A stretch of DNA of 24,003 bases from Clostridiales bacterium (GCA_012522615.1 JAAYKB010000108.1:1-24003); one strand, 5' to 3'. Numbered from the stretch's first letter, positions 7,585-15,813 are shown. A program made the numbers and translations. Notes: generated by a model not told the origin, from the letters alone.

Positions 7585-7926
7585 TCAAACCAACTCGATA
7601 ATACACATCTCGGCGGCATCGCCGCGGCGGACGTCGGTCTTGATAATGCGGGTATAGCCGCCGTTGCGTTCCATATATTTAGGCGCAATCTCGTCAAAAA
7701 GCTTTTTGGATACGCTTTCTTTTGTGATAAACGAAAAAACCATGCGTTTATTTGCAAGGGTTGGATTTTTGGCGATGGTAATCATCTTTTCCGTCATTGC
7801 GCGGACTTCCTTTGCGCGAGTGACGGTTGTTTCTATGCGGCCCTTCTCAAGCAGGAAGGTAACCATAGCGCGGAGCATAGCGGTACGGTGGGCAGTAGGC
7901 CGACCGAGTTTTCTGGTTCCGGGCAT
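7585..7926 (-). CDS. rplQ: 50S ribosomal protein L17
   Basis: L17 lies at the outside of the large subunit near the exit-tunnel region. The 113-residue product has the typical start MPGTRKLGRPTAHRTAML and the IETTVTRAKEVR segment, and ends in the usual short form (bacterial L17 is about 110-130). It is the last gene of the cluster, 96 nt after rpoA and followed by the strong terminator at 7508-7539. The stop is TGA. Confidence 0.97.
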   Translation of the reverse strand: MPGTRKLGRPTAHRTAMLRAMVTFLLEKGRIETTVTRAKEVRAMTEKMITIAKNPTLANKRMVFSFITKESVSKKLFDEIAPKYMERNGGYTRIIKTDVRRGDAAEMCIIELV

Positions 7927-8022
7927 ATCAATTCACTCCTTTTCCTTAAGGTGAAAACAAGGGTATTCCTCATCAGTTTGCAGGCAAAACAGGATTTAGC
8001 CTGTCTGACTTAACCTGATTGT

Positions 8023-8976
8023 CTATTCGTCTTCCGAACGCAGGCTAAAGCCCAGGGATGCAAGCTTGTTGACAACCTCTTCAAGCGACTTGCGGCCGAG
8101 GTTTCTTACCTTCATCATTTCGTCTGCGGTCTTGCTGATAAGCTCCTCAACCGTATTGATTCCAGCACGCTTGAGGCAGTTGAAGGAGCGAACCGACAAA
8201 TCGAGCTCTTCGATTGTCATTTCAAGCACCTTTTCCTTACCCTTATCGTCCTTTTCTACCATGATGGAATCTCCGGCATAGGCGTCGCCGGACAAATCCA
8301 CAAACAGGTTAAGATGTTCGTTCAATACCTTAGCGCCGAGGGAAACCCCCTCTTTGGCGGATATGGTTCCGTTTGTCCAGATTTCGATTGTGAGTTTGTC
8401 ATAATCGGTTATCTGTCCGACACGGGTATTCTCAACCGTATAGTTAACTTTAAGAACCGGCGTATATATCGAGTCAACCGGAATCACACCGATAACCGGC
8501 GCCATATTCTGCTTGTTGCGTTCGGCGGGAACATAGCCGCGGCCTTTATCCAGCGTGATTTCCATATAAAGACGTGCTCCGTCTTCAAGGGTGGCAATAT
8601 GCATATCGGGGTTGAGTATCTCCACTTCGCTGTCGCATTTAATTGAGCCGGCGTTGACCTCTCCTGCGCCTTCGGCTTCTATATATACTACCTTGGGCCC
8701 GTCGCCCATAATCTTAGCTGTCAGCCCCTTGATGTTGAGAATAACTTCTGTGACATCTTCCTTGATGCCCTCGATGGTGGAGAACTCATGAAGAACGCCT
8801 TCGATTTTTACGGATGTTACTGCCACGCCGGGCAGGGAAGACAAAAGAACCCGGCGAAGGCTGTTGCCGAGCGTTGTACCGAAACCCCTCTCCAGAGGTT
8901 CAACCACAAACTTGCCGTAGGTTCCGTCCGGTGCGATATCCAACGCTTCGATTCTGGGCTTTTCAATTTCAATCAT
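8023..8976 (-). CDS. rpoA: DNA-directed RNA polymerase subunit alpha
   Basis: Alpha dimerises to start RNA polymerase assembly and contacts promoter UP elements and activators. At 317 residues it has the usual length. The N-terminal domain (about 1-230) shows RGFGTTLGNSLRRVLLSSLPG. The C-terminal helix-hairpin-helix domain (about 245-310) shows LDLSVRSFNCLKRAGINTVEEL and RNLGRKSLEEV. ATG at 8976 follows AGGAGGG. The gene ends in TAG, after which the frame continues for eight codons to a TAA. The product ends where alpha normally ends, so TAG is read as stop here. Confidence 0.98.
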   Translation of the reverse strand: MIEIEKPRIEALDIAPDGTYGKFVVEPLERGFGTTLGNSLRRVLLSSLPGVAVTSVKIEGVLHEFSTIEGIKEDVTEVILNIKGLTAKIMGDGPKVVYIEAEGAGEVNAGSIKCDSEVEILNPDMHIATLEDGARLYMEITLDKGRGYVPAERNKQNMAPVIGVIPVDSIYTPVLKVNYTVENTRVGQITDYDKLTIEIWTNGTISAKEGVSLGAKVLNEHLNLFVDLSGDAYAGDSIMVEKDDKGKEKVLEMTIEELDLSVRSFNCLKRAGINTVEELISKTADEMMKVRNLGRKSLEEVVNKLASLGFSLRSEDE

Positions 8977-9114
8977 TCAAAACCCTCCTAATTAAGAGCG
9001 AGAGCCGCCGATAAAGCGGCGTTCCGCAAATATTTGGCCTTCCATCCGGCATATAAATGCGCCGTAGCCGCACAATATGCGGAAGATGAAAAGCGGCTTT
9101 CCTGTCATCCTGTC
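8977..9114 (-). other. 138-nt spacer between rpsD and rpoA
   Basis: This is one of the longer gaps inside the cluster. It holds a small hairpin (GCCGC 9004-9008, GCGGC 9016-9020) just before the rpoA ribosome binding site. I see no convincing internal promoter and no reading frame with a ribosome binding site. Confidence 0.5.
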
Positions 9115-9741
9115 TTATTTCGAATACAACTCGACGATAAGCGTTTCCTCGATCGGGATGTCGATTTCCTCACGATTCGGGACTGCGACGATCTTTGCCT
9201 CGAGGGTGTCGCGATTCAGATCGAGCCATTTCGGAACGGGACGTGATGAATTGGCTTCGATAACAGATTTAATCTTGTCGTTCTGGCGGCTTGATTCCTT
9301 AACGGCAATCACCTGTCCGACCTTTGTCAAGAAGGAGGGGATGTTGACCTTGCGGCCGTTTACTGTAAAATGTCCGTGCAGCACAAACTGGCGCGCCTCA
9401 GCGCGGGAGTTTGCAAAGCCCAGACGATAAATAACGTTGTCCAGACGGGACTCAAGCAGGCGAAGCAGGTTTTCACCGGTTACGCCGGGCATTTTTGCCG
9501 CCATTTCAAAGTAATGACGGAACTGTCCCTCAAGAACACCGTAAAAGCGGCGTGCAAACTGCTTTGTACGCAGCTGTTTTCCGTATTCCGATACCTTTTT
9601 GCGTCCCTGACCATGCTGGCCGGGGGCATATGATCTGCGGTCTACCGAACACTTTTTGGTGTAGCAGCGTTCGCCCTTTAAAAAGAGTTTTGCTCCTTCG
9701 CGGCGGCAAAGTCTGCACACCGGCCCTGAATATCTTGCCAT
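9115..9741 (-). CDS. rpsD: 30S ribosomal protein S4
   Basis: S4 binds the 5' domain of 16S rRNA and nucleates small-subunit assembly. The 208-residue product has the full length and the zinc-type N-terminus, with Cys at 9, 12, 26 and 31 (the C+ form), followed by the YAPGQHGQ segment. The S4 RNA-binding fold is seen at LLRLLESRLDNVIYRLGFANSRAEARQ. The gene lies in the alpha-operon position between rpsK and rpoA, as in most Clostridia, whereas in Bacillus rpsD is unlinked. I did not see a recognisable S4-binding leader next to it. Confidence 0.98.
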   Translation of the reverse strand: MARYSGPVCRLCRREGAKLFLKGERCYTKKCSVDRRSYAPGQHGQGRKKVSEYGKQLRTKQFARRFYGVLEGQFRHYFEMAAKMPGVTGENLLRLLESRLDNVIYRLGFANSRAEARQFVLHGHFTVNGRKVNIPSFLTKVGQVIAVKESSRQNDKIKSVIEANSSRPVPKWLDLNRDTLEAKIVAVPNREEIDIPIEETLIVELYSK

Positions 9742-9765
9742 ACTGGTTGCACCTCCTATAATTGA

Positions 9766-10173
9766 TTATACGCGTCTTCTTTTGGGAGGACGGCATCCGT
9801 TGTGGGGGACAGGGGTCACATCTTTAATCATGCTGACCTCGAGTCCCGCAGCTTGCAGGGCGCGGATTGCAGCCTCACGGCCGGCACCGGGGCCCTTTAC
9901 ATAAACCTCGACCGACTTGAGACCGTGCTCCATAGCCGCCTTTGCTGCGGTTTCGGCCGCAGACTGCGCGGCAAACGGTGTGGATTTGCGCGAACCGCGG
10001 AATCCAAGCTCGCCAGCGCTGGCCCATGAAAGAGCATTGCCCTGCGTGTCGGTGATAGTGACGATGGTATTGTTAAACGTGGACTGGATATGGGCTAAGC
10101 CACGTTCAATATTTTTGCGTTCCTTGCGGCGTCGGGTTGTACCCTTGCGCGCACCGGTTTTAGCAGCAGCCAT
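9766..10173 (-). CDS. rpsK: 30S ribosomal protein S11
   Basis: S11 lies on the small-subunit platform at the mRNA exit side. The 135-residue product shows AHIQSTFNNTIVTITD, the KSTPFAAQ segment and the characteristic basic C-terminus ending NGCRPPKRRRV. It is 15 nt from rpsM and 24 nt from rpsD, so these three genes are probably translated from one message. Confidence 0.98.
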   Translation of the reverse strand: MAAAKTGARKGTTRRRKERKNIERGLAHIQSTFNNTIVTITDTQGNALSWASAGELGFRGSRKSTPFAAQSAAETAAKAAMEHGLKSVEVYVKGPGAGREAAIRALQAAGLEVSMIKDVTPVPHNGCRPPKRRRV

Positions 10174-10188
10174 TCTTCTATCTCCTCC

Positions 10189-10557
10189 TTATTTCTTTTT
10201 GTTGGCAATGGTCTTTTTGGGACCCTTGCGGGTGCGGGCATTTGTTTTTGAACGCTGTCCGCGGACAGGCAATCCTTTGCGGTGACGAACACCGCGGTAA
10301 CTGCCGATTTCAATCAGACGTTTAATATCAAACGCAATGTCACGGCGAAGGTCGCCCTCAACCGTGTAATTGTGGTCGATAACATCCCTCAGTTTAGAAA
10401 TATCATCCTCGCTCAGATCACGCACGCGGGTATCGGGATCAACTCCGGCAGCCGCGAGAATATCGCTGGCTGATTTGCGTCCGATACCGAAAATATAGGT
10501 AAGACCGATTTCAATGCGTTTGTCTCTGGGCAGGTCTACACCAGCTATACGCGCCAT
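10189..10557 (-). CDS. rpsM: 30S ribosomal protein S13
   Basis: S13 sits in the head of the 30S subunit and bridges to the 50S subunit and the P-site tRNA. The 122-residue product starts MARIAGVDLPRDKR and has the helix-hairpin-helix GIGRKSASDIL. It ends with the basic tail RGLPVRGQRSKTNARTRKG that reaches towards tRNA. It follows rpmJ with a 91-nt gap. Confidence 0.98.
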   Translation of the reverse strand: MARIAGVDLPRDKRIEIGLTYIFGIGRKSASDILAAAGVDPDTRVRDLSEDDISKLRDVIDHNYTVEGDLRRDIAFDIKRLIEIGSYRGVRHRKGLPVRGQRSKTNARTRKGPKKTIANKKK

Positions 10558-10648
10558 AATGATTCCTTCCTTTCTGCCTGTGCCTCATAGGGCGGGGCCA
10601 TTAAATAAGAGAAACAGTACCGATTACATTATCGGGACGTCGGGTCAA

Positions 10649-10762
10649 TCAACCCTGACGCTGCTTATGCTTCGGGTTTTCGCAGATCACCATGATGCGG
10701 CCCTTGCGCTTAATGATCTTGCATTTCTCACAGATTTTCTTGACAGAAGGTCTGACTTTCAT
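10649..10762 (-). CDS. rpmJ: 50S ribosomal protein L36 (zinc-binding form)
   Basis: A 37-residue reading frame starts MKVRPSVKKICEKCK and ends KHKQRQG, the standard length and sequence of L36. Cys11, Cys14, Cys27 and His32 form the zinc site of the C+ type. An AAAGGATG stretch precedes the ATG at 10762. It lies in the usual place between infA and rpsM. The protein binds 23S rRNA near the base of the L7/L12 stalk region. Confidence 0.97.
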   Translation of the reverse strand: MKVRPSVKKICEKCKIIKRKGRIMVICENPKHKQRQG

Positions 10763-10824
10763 CTTTTGACCATCCTTTCTACGCTCAAGTGGGGGTACCG
10801 CCGGGTCAAGACCGCACGGCACCC

Positions 10825-10847
10825 GGTTCTGAAAAGCCTTCAGAACC
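10825..10847 (-). other. Hairpin in the infA-rpmJ spacer (second from infA)
   Basis: GGTTCTGAA (10825-10833) and TTCAGAACC (10839-10847) form a perfect 9-bp stem with a 5-nt loop. No T tract follows on the minus strand, so it is not a terminator. Confidence 0.7.
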
Positions 10848-10860
10848 TGCCGCTGTTTTA

Positions 10861-10881
10861 CCGGAAAGGCCTTCTTTCCGG
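10861..10881 (-). other. Hairpin in the infA-rpmJ spacer (first from infA)
   Basis: CCGGAAAG (10861-10868) and CTTTCCGG (10874-10881) form a perfect 8-bp stem with a 5-nt loop, starting about 20 nt after the infA stop. The next hairpin, at 10825-10847, follows 13 nt later. Confidence 0.7.
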
Positions 10882-10901
10882 ACTTTAGATGCCGTATCGG
10901 C

Positions 10902-11120
10902 TTATTTTGTTCTCCAGGTAATACGGCCTTTGGTCAGGTCATACGGAGACATCTCGACCGTGACCTTGTCGCCCGGCAATATGCGGATAAAGTTCATGCG
11001 CAGCTTGCCGGAAATGTGTGCCAAAATAACGTGCCCGTTTGCCAGCTCAACCTGAAATGTCGCGTTGGGAAGAGCTTCGACAACCGTTCCTTCCAATTCG
11101 ATAACGTCCGCTTTGGACAT
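10902..11120 (-). CDS. infA: Translation initiation factor IF-1
   Basis: IF-1 occupies the ribosomal A site during initiation. The product is exactly 72 residues, the standard size, with an S1-like OB fold: VIELEGTVVEALPNATFQVEL, GHVILAHISGKLRMNFIRILPGD and DLTKGRITWR. The start is ATG at 11120, preceded by GGGAGG; the open frame upstream of it (to 11249) is not IF-1 sequence. It follows the small KOW-domain gene and precedes rpmJ, the normal order in Clostridia. Confidence 0.98.
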   Translation of the reverse strand: MSKADVIELEGTVVEALPNATFQVELANGHVILAHISGKLRMNFIRILPGDKVTVEMSPYDLTKGRITWRTK

Positions 11121-11169
11121 TGAATAACCTCCCTCTTGTGATTCAGCCGAAGGCGGTGTTGCCTTGCGG

Positions 11170-11418
11170 TTAAAGGCCTTGTGCCCTGCCGAGTTCGGTA
11201 AGAGCACGGCGTAATTCACGGTTGGTCGCCATTGAAGTTTCGTCCACAATTGCGCCTGTGGGGGCCAGATGACGCGGGTTTTTGCGCTTTGGCCGCTCGA
11301 TAGGGCGTTTTTGTCCGTCTGCCACCCATACTCCCTCGGGCGTTACGTCGAGAACGGCCATTGTCCGCTTGCCGTCGCGTCCGCGGAGCGAAACCACCAC
11401 GCTGCCTCGTTTTAACAA
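11170..11418 (-). CDS. Small KOW-domain RNA-binding protein (L14e/L6e/L27e-like)
   Basis: This 82-residue basic protein begins with a KOW-type turn (about 1-30: RGSVVVSLRGRDGKRTMAVL). A segment rich in Lys, Arg and Pro (KRPIERPKRKNPRHLAP) follows, then a short charged helix. Proteins of this kind, distantly related to archaeal/eukaryotic L14e, are found between map and infA in many Clostridia. Their role is not settled; ribosome or RNA binding is inferred from the fold and position. The start is TTG at 11418, supported by GGGGGGTG six nt before it. The map stop lies just upstream (11435). Confidence 0.85.
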   Translation of the reverse strand: MLKRGSVVVSLRGRDGKRTMAVLDVTPEGVWVADGQKRPIERPKRKNPRHLAPTGAIVDETSMATNRELRRALTELGRAQGL

Positions 11419-11434
11419 CCGTTACACCCCCCGT

Positions 11435-12181
11435 TTACGGAAGCGTCAATATGACCGGTCCGTCAGGGGTAATCGCGACCGTGTGTTCAAAATGGGCGGA
11501 CAGCTCTCCGTCGGCCGTCACGGTGGTCCAGCCGTCTTCAAGAACTTTTACATTCGAAGTTCCGGCGTTAATCATGGGTTCAATGGCTAAGGTCATTCCC
11601 GGTAGCAGTCTGGGGCCGTGACCGGGAGTACCGTAATTGGGGACGCTGGGGTCTTCGTGCAGGTTCGCGCCTACTCCGTGGCCGACAAACTGCCGTACCA
11701 CCGAGTAACCGCGCACCTCGACATACCTCTGTACTGCGGCGCCTATATCACCGATGCGGTTGCCCGCCTTGGCCTCGCGTATTCCCTCCGAGAGGCTTTG
11801 GCGTGTGGCGTCCATAAGCGCCTGGGCTTGGGGAGAAATCCTCCCCGCCGCAAAGGTGGCGGCGTTATCGCCGTGATAGCCGTTTAGATATACCCCGACA
11901 TCAACACTGACGATATCGCCCTCTTTGATAAGGCGGCTTCCGGGTATGCCGTGGATGACCGTGTCGTTCACCGAAACACACGCGCTGCCGGGGAACCCGC
12001 CATAGCCGAGAAAGGAGGGCTTTGCGCCCTGACTCTCTATATACCGGCGAACCACATTGTCGATTTCGGCAGTGGTGATGCCGGGAGCTACGGCTTCGCC
12101 CGCCAGCTTTAAAGCCCGAGCCGCAATTACGCAGGCTTCCCGCATTAATTCCAACTCGCGGCTGTTTTTAACGCAAATCAT
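11435..12181 (-). CDS. map: Methionine aminopeptidase, type I
   Basis: Removes the initiator methionine from new proteins in the cytoplasm using a two-metal site. The 248-residue length is typical of type I without extensions. Predicted metal ligands are Asp94 (VSVDVG), Asp105 (YHGDNA), His168 (VGHGVG), Glu201 (AIEPM) and Glu232 (FEHT); substrate-side His77 lies in NDTVIHG. Its ATG overlaps the adk stop as ATGA (12178-12181), a sign of translational coupling. Confidence 0.98.
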   Translation of the reverse strand: MICVKNSRELELMREACVIAARALKLAGEAVAPGITTAEIDNVVRRYIESQGAKPSFLGYGGFPGSACVSVNDTVIHGIPGSRLIKEGDIVSVDVGVYLNGYHGDNAATFAAGRISPQAQALMDATRQSLSEGIREAKAGNRIGDIGAAVQRYVEVRGYSVVRQFVGHGVGANLHEDPSVPNYGTPGHGPRLLPGMTLAIEPMINAGTSNVKVLEDGWTTVTADGELSAHFEHTVAITPDGPVILTLP

Positions 12182-12816
12182 AAATTCGCCTCGAGCGCCG
12201 CAAGGGTCAGCCGGGTTGTATCGGCGACGTCCTCCTGGCCTTCGACAACAAAGAGCTTGTTCTTTGCTGCGTAATAGTCTTTGAGCGGCTCGGTTTGTTC
12301 ATGATATACGCGCAGTCTTTCGCGAACGGTTTCCGGCTGGTCATCCTTGCGCTGAACAAGGGTGTCTTTGCAATTGTCGCACACGCCTTCAACCTCGGGC
12401 AGCTTATACTCGAGGTGATAGGACGCCCCGCAGCCGGGGCAGACACGGCGGCCTGATACACGCCGGGCGATTACGTCATCGTCCACCTCAATGTCAATGA
12501 CACGGTCGATGACAACGCCCATGCGGTCAAGCGCCTCGGCCTGCGGAATGGTACGTGGAAAGCCGTCGAGTATAAAGCCGTCTTTGCAATCCGGCTCGGC
12601 CAGACGCTCCTGGATAATTCCGATGACAACGTCATCCGGCACCAGCCGTCCGCTATCGATATACTCTTTTGCCTTTTGTCCCATTTCGCTGCCGCTTTTC
12701 AGCGCTTCACGGATAATATTACCCGTGGAAATGGTGGGGATTTGCAGGTGCTTGCTGATTATCTCAGCCTGGGTTCCTTTGCCGGCGCCGGGAGCGCCGA
12801 GTATAATAATCTTCAT
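12178..12816 (-). CDS. adk: Adenylate kinase (zinc-lid form)
   Basis: Interconverts ATP + AMP and 2 ADP. The 212-residue product has the P-loop GAPGAGKGT at 7-15, the AMP-binding TGNIIREA and LDGFPRT segments, and a long lid carrying Cys126, Cys129, Cys146 and Cys149, the zinc-binding lid of Gram-positive enzymes. I chose ATG at 12816 because GGAGGAAG precedes it by about 7 nt; a longer frame to 12840 adds non-conserved residues and overlaps the ribosome binding site. It lies between secY and map, as is usual. Confidence 0.98.
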   Translation of the reverse strand: MKIIILGAPGAGKGTQAEIISKHLQIPTISTGNIIREALKSGSEMGQKAKEYIDSGRLVPDDVVIGIIQERLAEPDCKDGFILDGFPRTIPQAEALDRMGVVIDRVIDIEVDDDVIARRVSGRRVCPGCGASYHLEYKLPEVEGVCDNCKDTLVQRKDDQPETVRERLRVYHEQTEPLKDYYAAKNKLFVVEGQEDVADTTRLTLAALEANL

Positions 12817-12852
12817 AAGAACACTTCCTCCCTGTGCCAAACGGGATGCAGA

Positions 12853-14187
12853 TTATTCAAGGAAGCCCTTGTAATGACGCATCATCATCTGACTTTCAAC
12901 CTGTTGCGAGGTCTCGAGCGCTACACCGACGACAATCATTATCGAGGTGCCGCCCAGCGCAAGTCCGCCGATTCCCGAAACAGCGCTGAAAATAATGGGG
13001 AAGGTGGCTATGACGCCGAGGCAGAGGGCGCCGGTCAAAGTGATCTTGTTAAGCACGCGGTTGATAAAGTCTACGGTGGGTTTGCCCGGACGGTATCCGG
13101 GGATAGCGCCCGAATTCTTACGAAGATTATTGGATATCTCCAACGGATTATACTGGATTTTAACATAGAAGAATGCAAATCCGATAATCAGCAGGAAGTA
13201 CAACACCGCATAAACGGGATGCGAGGGCTTGAACACGGTGTAGATAAACAGCGCAATCTGTCCGAAGAATCCCTTGCCCTTGGGAGCGCCCGCAAAGTTA
13301 AAGATAACGCTGGGAACCGACACCATGGAAACCGCCAGAATGATGGGCATAACACCCGACATATTGACCTTTATCGGGATGTAGGTGTTCTGTCCGCCGT
13401 ACATTTTGCGCCCGACAACCCTTTTTGCATACTGGACCGGGATACGGCGCTCGGCATCGGTAATAAGAACGATAAATGCGATTATCACAAAGAAGATTAC
13501 GAGTATAACCGGAACAATAATCACATTTTTGAGTCCTCCGCCGGCGTTGAGCTGTGTAATACCCGCGTCATAGAATATACTCCACAGGTATATCGCCGCG
13601 CTTGGTAAGCGGGATATGATACCGGCAAACAGCAGTATCGAGATTCCGTTTCCGATACCGCGCTCGTTTATCTGCTCGCCCAGCCACATCATCATTGCAG
13701 AACCCGCCGTAAAGACGAGCACGATAACCGCGGCGGCAAACCAGAACCCGAAGCCTCTCTGGGCTTCGCTTACCAGAGCGTTGTAGTTGTTCTTAATCAT
13801 CAGGAAGTATGCGATACCCAGCATAAGTCCGAGAACAACCGTTGTATAACGGGTAATCTGAGCCAGCTTTTTGCGGCCGGTCTCTCCCTCTTTTGCCAGT
13901 CTTTCCAGCGGCGGAATGGCTACCGTCAAAAGCTGGATAATAATGCTGGCGTTGATGTAGGGGGTGATGGAAAGGGCGAATATGCTCGCGTCCGAGAAGC
14001 CGCCGCCCGACAGCATGGACAGATAGCCTAAAAACTCTCCCTTGGCAGCCTCTGTAATCTTATCGACGTCGACAAACGGGACCGAGATTGCCGAACCAAT
14101 GCGGAATATCAGGATGATAAACAGTGTAAACAGGATTTTACGTCTTAAATCGGGGATCTTCCATGCGTTGCGAAGAGTCTGAAACAC
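12853..14187 (-). CDS. secY: Preprotein translocase subunit SecY
   Basis: SecY is the channel through which SecA drives preproteins. The 444-residue product has ten predicted transmembrane helices. It starts MFQTLRNAWKIPDLRRKILFT, contains the plug-region segment after TM1 and the cytosolic NERGIGNGISILLFAGI loop, and ends with a TM10 stretch and the MMMRHYKGFLE tail. The start is GTG at 14187, one nt after the rplO stop. A full GGAGGTGATC binding site lies inside the end of rplO, so the two are probably coupled. Confidence 0.98.
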   Translation of the reverse strand: MFQTLRNAWKIPDLRRKILFTLFIILIFRIGSAISVPFVDVDKITEAAKGEFLGYLSMLSGGGFSDASIFALSITPYINASIIIQLLTVAIPPLERLAKEGETGRKKLAQITRYTTVVLGLMLGIAYFLMIKNNYNALVSEAQRGFGFWFAAAVIVLVFTAGSAMMMWLGEQINERGIGNGISILLFAGIISRLPSAAIYLWSIFYDAGITQLNAGGGLKNVIIVPVILVIFFVIIAFIVLITDAERRIPVQYAKRVVGRKMYGGQNTYIPIKVNMSGVMPIILAVSMVSVPSVIFNFAGAPKGKGFFGQIALFIYTVFKPSHPVYAVLYFLLIIGFAFFYVKIQYNPLEISNNLRKNSGAIPGYRPGKPTVDFINRVLNKITLTGALCLGVIATFPIIFSAVSGIGGLALGGTSIMIVVGVALETSQQVESQMMMRHYKGFLE

Positions 14188-14188
14188 G

Positions 14189-14629
14189 TCAGATCACCTC
14201 CGCCTTCCCGCCGGCCGCCTCGATTTTAGCCTTGGCTGTTTCGGAAAAAGCAGCCGCCTTGACGGTAAGGCTCTTTTTCACTTCACCGTTACCCAAAATC
14301 TTGACTCCATCATAGGTTCTTTTCACCAGACCGGCATCCTTCAGAGCCTGGGCGTCGACCACAGCTCCGTTGACAAACACGTCTAGCTCAGCAATGTTTA
14401 CGGTTGCGTACCGTGTTTTATAAATATTTACAAATCCTCTTTTAGGAACACGTCTTTGCAGAGGCATCTGACCGCCCTCAAAACCGAGACGTGCGCCGCG
14501 TCCGGCGCGTGCCTTTTGACCCTTGTGTCCTTTACCTGCGGTCTTGCCCTGACCGGAACCGTGTCCTCTGCCGACCCTCTTGCTCTCCCTAACCGAACCG
14601 GGAGCCGGAGAAAGCTCATGCAGCTTCAT
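14189..14629 (-). CDS. rplO: 50S ribosomal protein L15
   Basis: L15 is a late-assembling large-subunit protein with a long basic N-terminal extension. The 146-residue product shows MKLHELSPAPGSVRESKRVGRG, the glycine/lysine-rich segment GQGKTAGKGHKGQKARAG, and LGFEGGQMPLQRRVPKRGF. It is directly followed by secY with a 1-nt gap, and its last codons carry the secY ribosome binding site. Confidence 0.98.
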   Translation of the reverse strand: MKLHELSPAPGSVRESKRVGRGHGSGQGKTAGKGHKGQKARAGRGARLGFEGGQMPLQRRVPKRGFVNIYKTRYATVNIAELDVFVNGAVVDAQALKDAGLVKRTYDGVKILGNGEVKKSLTVKAAAFSETAKAKIEAAGGKAEVI

Positions 14630-14656
14630 ATTGTTCGCACCTCCTTACTCGATTGC

Positions 14657-14854
14657 TTAGGCTTGGGTTACCTCGACGAGGTGGATAATCTTTGCCACCT
14701 TACCCTGTGTGGCGGCATTGTCGGGTTGGCTTGTGCTGTCACCGATCTTATGCAGTCCCAGAGATGTGGCTGTCGCAACCTGATCTTTTTTGCTGCCGAT
14801 CAGGCTTTTAACCAGCGTAATCTTCAGGGTATCGCCTTTCGTCTTCTTTGCCAT
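14657..14854 (-). CDS. rpmD: 50S ribosomal protein L30
   Basis: The 65-residue product begins MAKKTKGDTLKITLVKSLIG and has the SLGLHKIGDST segment and the final KIIHLVEV strand of L30. Bacterial L30 is usually about 58-62 residues, so the N-terminus is a few residues longer than average. The ATG at 14854 is preceded by an AGAAAGGAATG stretch. It lies between rpsE and rplO, the standard order. Confidence 0.96.
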   Translation of the reverse strand: MAKKTKGDTLKITLVKSLIGSKKDQVATATSLGLHKIGDSTSQPDNAATQGKVAKIIHLVEVTQA

Positions 14855-14918
14855 CTGAAATCATTCCTTTCTAGCAGTCGCCCGGTTTGAAAAACAGGTT
14901 TTCAAACCGCCCTCTCGG

Positions 14919-15419
14919 TTAACCCAGAATTTCCTTGGCGGCCTTTCCTCTGGTTGCGGCGACCTCTTCGACCGTGCGCAACTGTGAAAGCCCGCTCATG
15001 GTCGCACGGACGACATTGCAGGGATTGTTGGAGCGAAGCGCCTTTGTACGGATATCCTTGATACCCGCCGCTTCAACCACCGCACGAACCGGACCGCCGG
15101 CTATAACTCCGGTACCGGGGGCGGCCGGTTTCATCAGCACCCGTCCTGCGCCAAACTTGCCGATAACCTCATGGGGGATTGTGCTCCCCTTGAGAGAAAT
15201 CTGAATCATCTTCTTCTTGGCGTCCTCAATGCCCTTACGGATTGCGTCCGGCACCTCTCTGGCCTTGCCTAAGCCGAAGCCGACCTTGCCGTTACCGTCG
15301 CCGACCACGACGAGTGCCGAGAATTTTATGTCACGACCGCCTTTAACCGTTTTGCTTACACGATTGATGGCGACAATGCGCTCATTAAATTCGCTGTTGT
15401 TTGCGTCATATCTGGCCAA
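14919..15419 (-). CDS. rpsE: 30S ribosomal protein S5
   Basis: S5 contributes to decoding accuracy at the shoulder of the 30S subunit. The 166-residue product has the double-stranded-RNA-binding-like N-domain (NERIVAINRVSKTVKGGRDIKFSALVVVGDGNGKVGFG) and a C-domain with GTGVIAGGPVRAVVEAAGI. The start codon is TTG at 15419, supported by GGGAGG about 7 nt upstream; no ATG is available in the right place. Confidence 0.98.
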   Translation of the reverse strand: MARYDANNSEFNERIVAINRVSKTVKGGRDIKFSALVVVGDGNGKVGFGLGKAREVPDAIRKGIEDAKKKMIQISLKGSTIPHEVIGKFGAGRVLMKPAAPGTGVIAGGPVRAVVEAAGIKDIRTKALRSNNPCNVVRATMSGLSQLRTVEEVAATRGKAAKEILG

Positions 15420-15453
15420 AGTATTTCCTCCCTTTCTCGGTCGCGTATGCGCC

Positions 15454-15813
15454 TTAAAACTTCAGGCCGCCCTCGCGGGCGCCTTCGGCCAGCTCTTTGA
15501 CGCGGCCGTGATAAATATAGCCGCCGCGGTCAAATACAACCTCGGTAATGCCCTTTTCGGCGGCGCGTTTGGCGATAAGCTGGCCGACCTTGCGGGCGGC
15601 TTCCTTGTTTCCACCGGCTGCGCCGAAATCCTTTTCAACGCTGGATGCGGTGGCGATTGTAGCTCCCGCGACATCATCAATCAGTTGGGCATAGATGTTG
15701 CTCAGGGAGCGATACACGTTGAGACGGGGACGCTGGGCCGTTCCGCATATCTTTCCGCGTACGCGGAGATGACGCTGCAGGCGGGCTTTGTTTCTGCTTG
15801 GTTTGCTCACCAT
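15454..15813 (-). CDS. rplR: 50S ribosomal protein L18
   Basis: L18 binds 5S rRNA with L5 and helps it dock on the large subunit. The 119-residue product has a basic N-terminus (SKPSRNKARLQRHLRVRGKICG), RPRLNVYRSLSNIYAQLIDD and the C-terminal VFDRGGYIYHGRVKELAEGAREGG. It sits between rplF and rpsE with gaps of 18 and 34 nt. Confidence 0.98.
   Translation of the reverse strand: MVSKPSRNKARLQRHLRVRGKICGTAQRPRLNVYRSLSNIYAQLIDDVAGATIATASSVEKDFGAAGGNKEAARKVGQLIAKRAAEKGITEVVFDRGGYIYHGRVKELAEGAREGGLKF

Noticed and set aside
8023..8025. Genome-wide reassignment of TAG to a sense codon, suggested by the rplD amber
   Set aside because: rpoA ends in TAG at its normal length, and the DUF4838 gene also ends in TAG (6336-6338). 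The remaining genes end mostly in TAA with some TGA. Simple global reassignment would extend these proteins; only context-dependent suppression remains possible.
12676..13608. Long plus-strand open frame opposite adk and secY
   Set aside because: It is a shadow of two clearly conserved minus-strand genes, with no ribosome binding site and no family resemblance.
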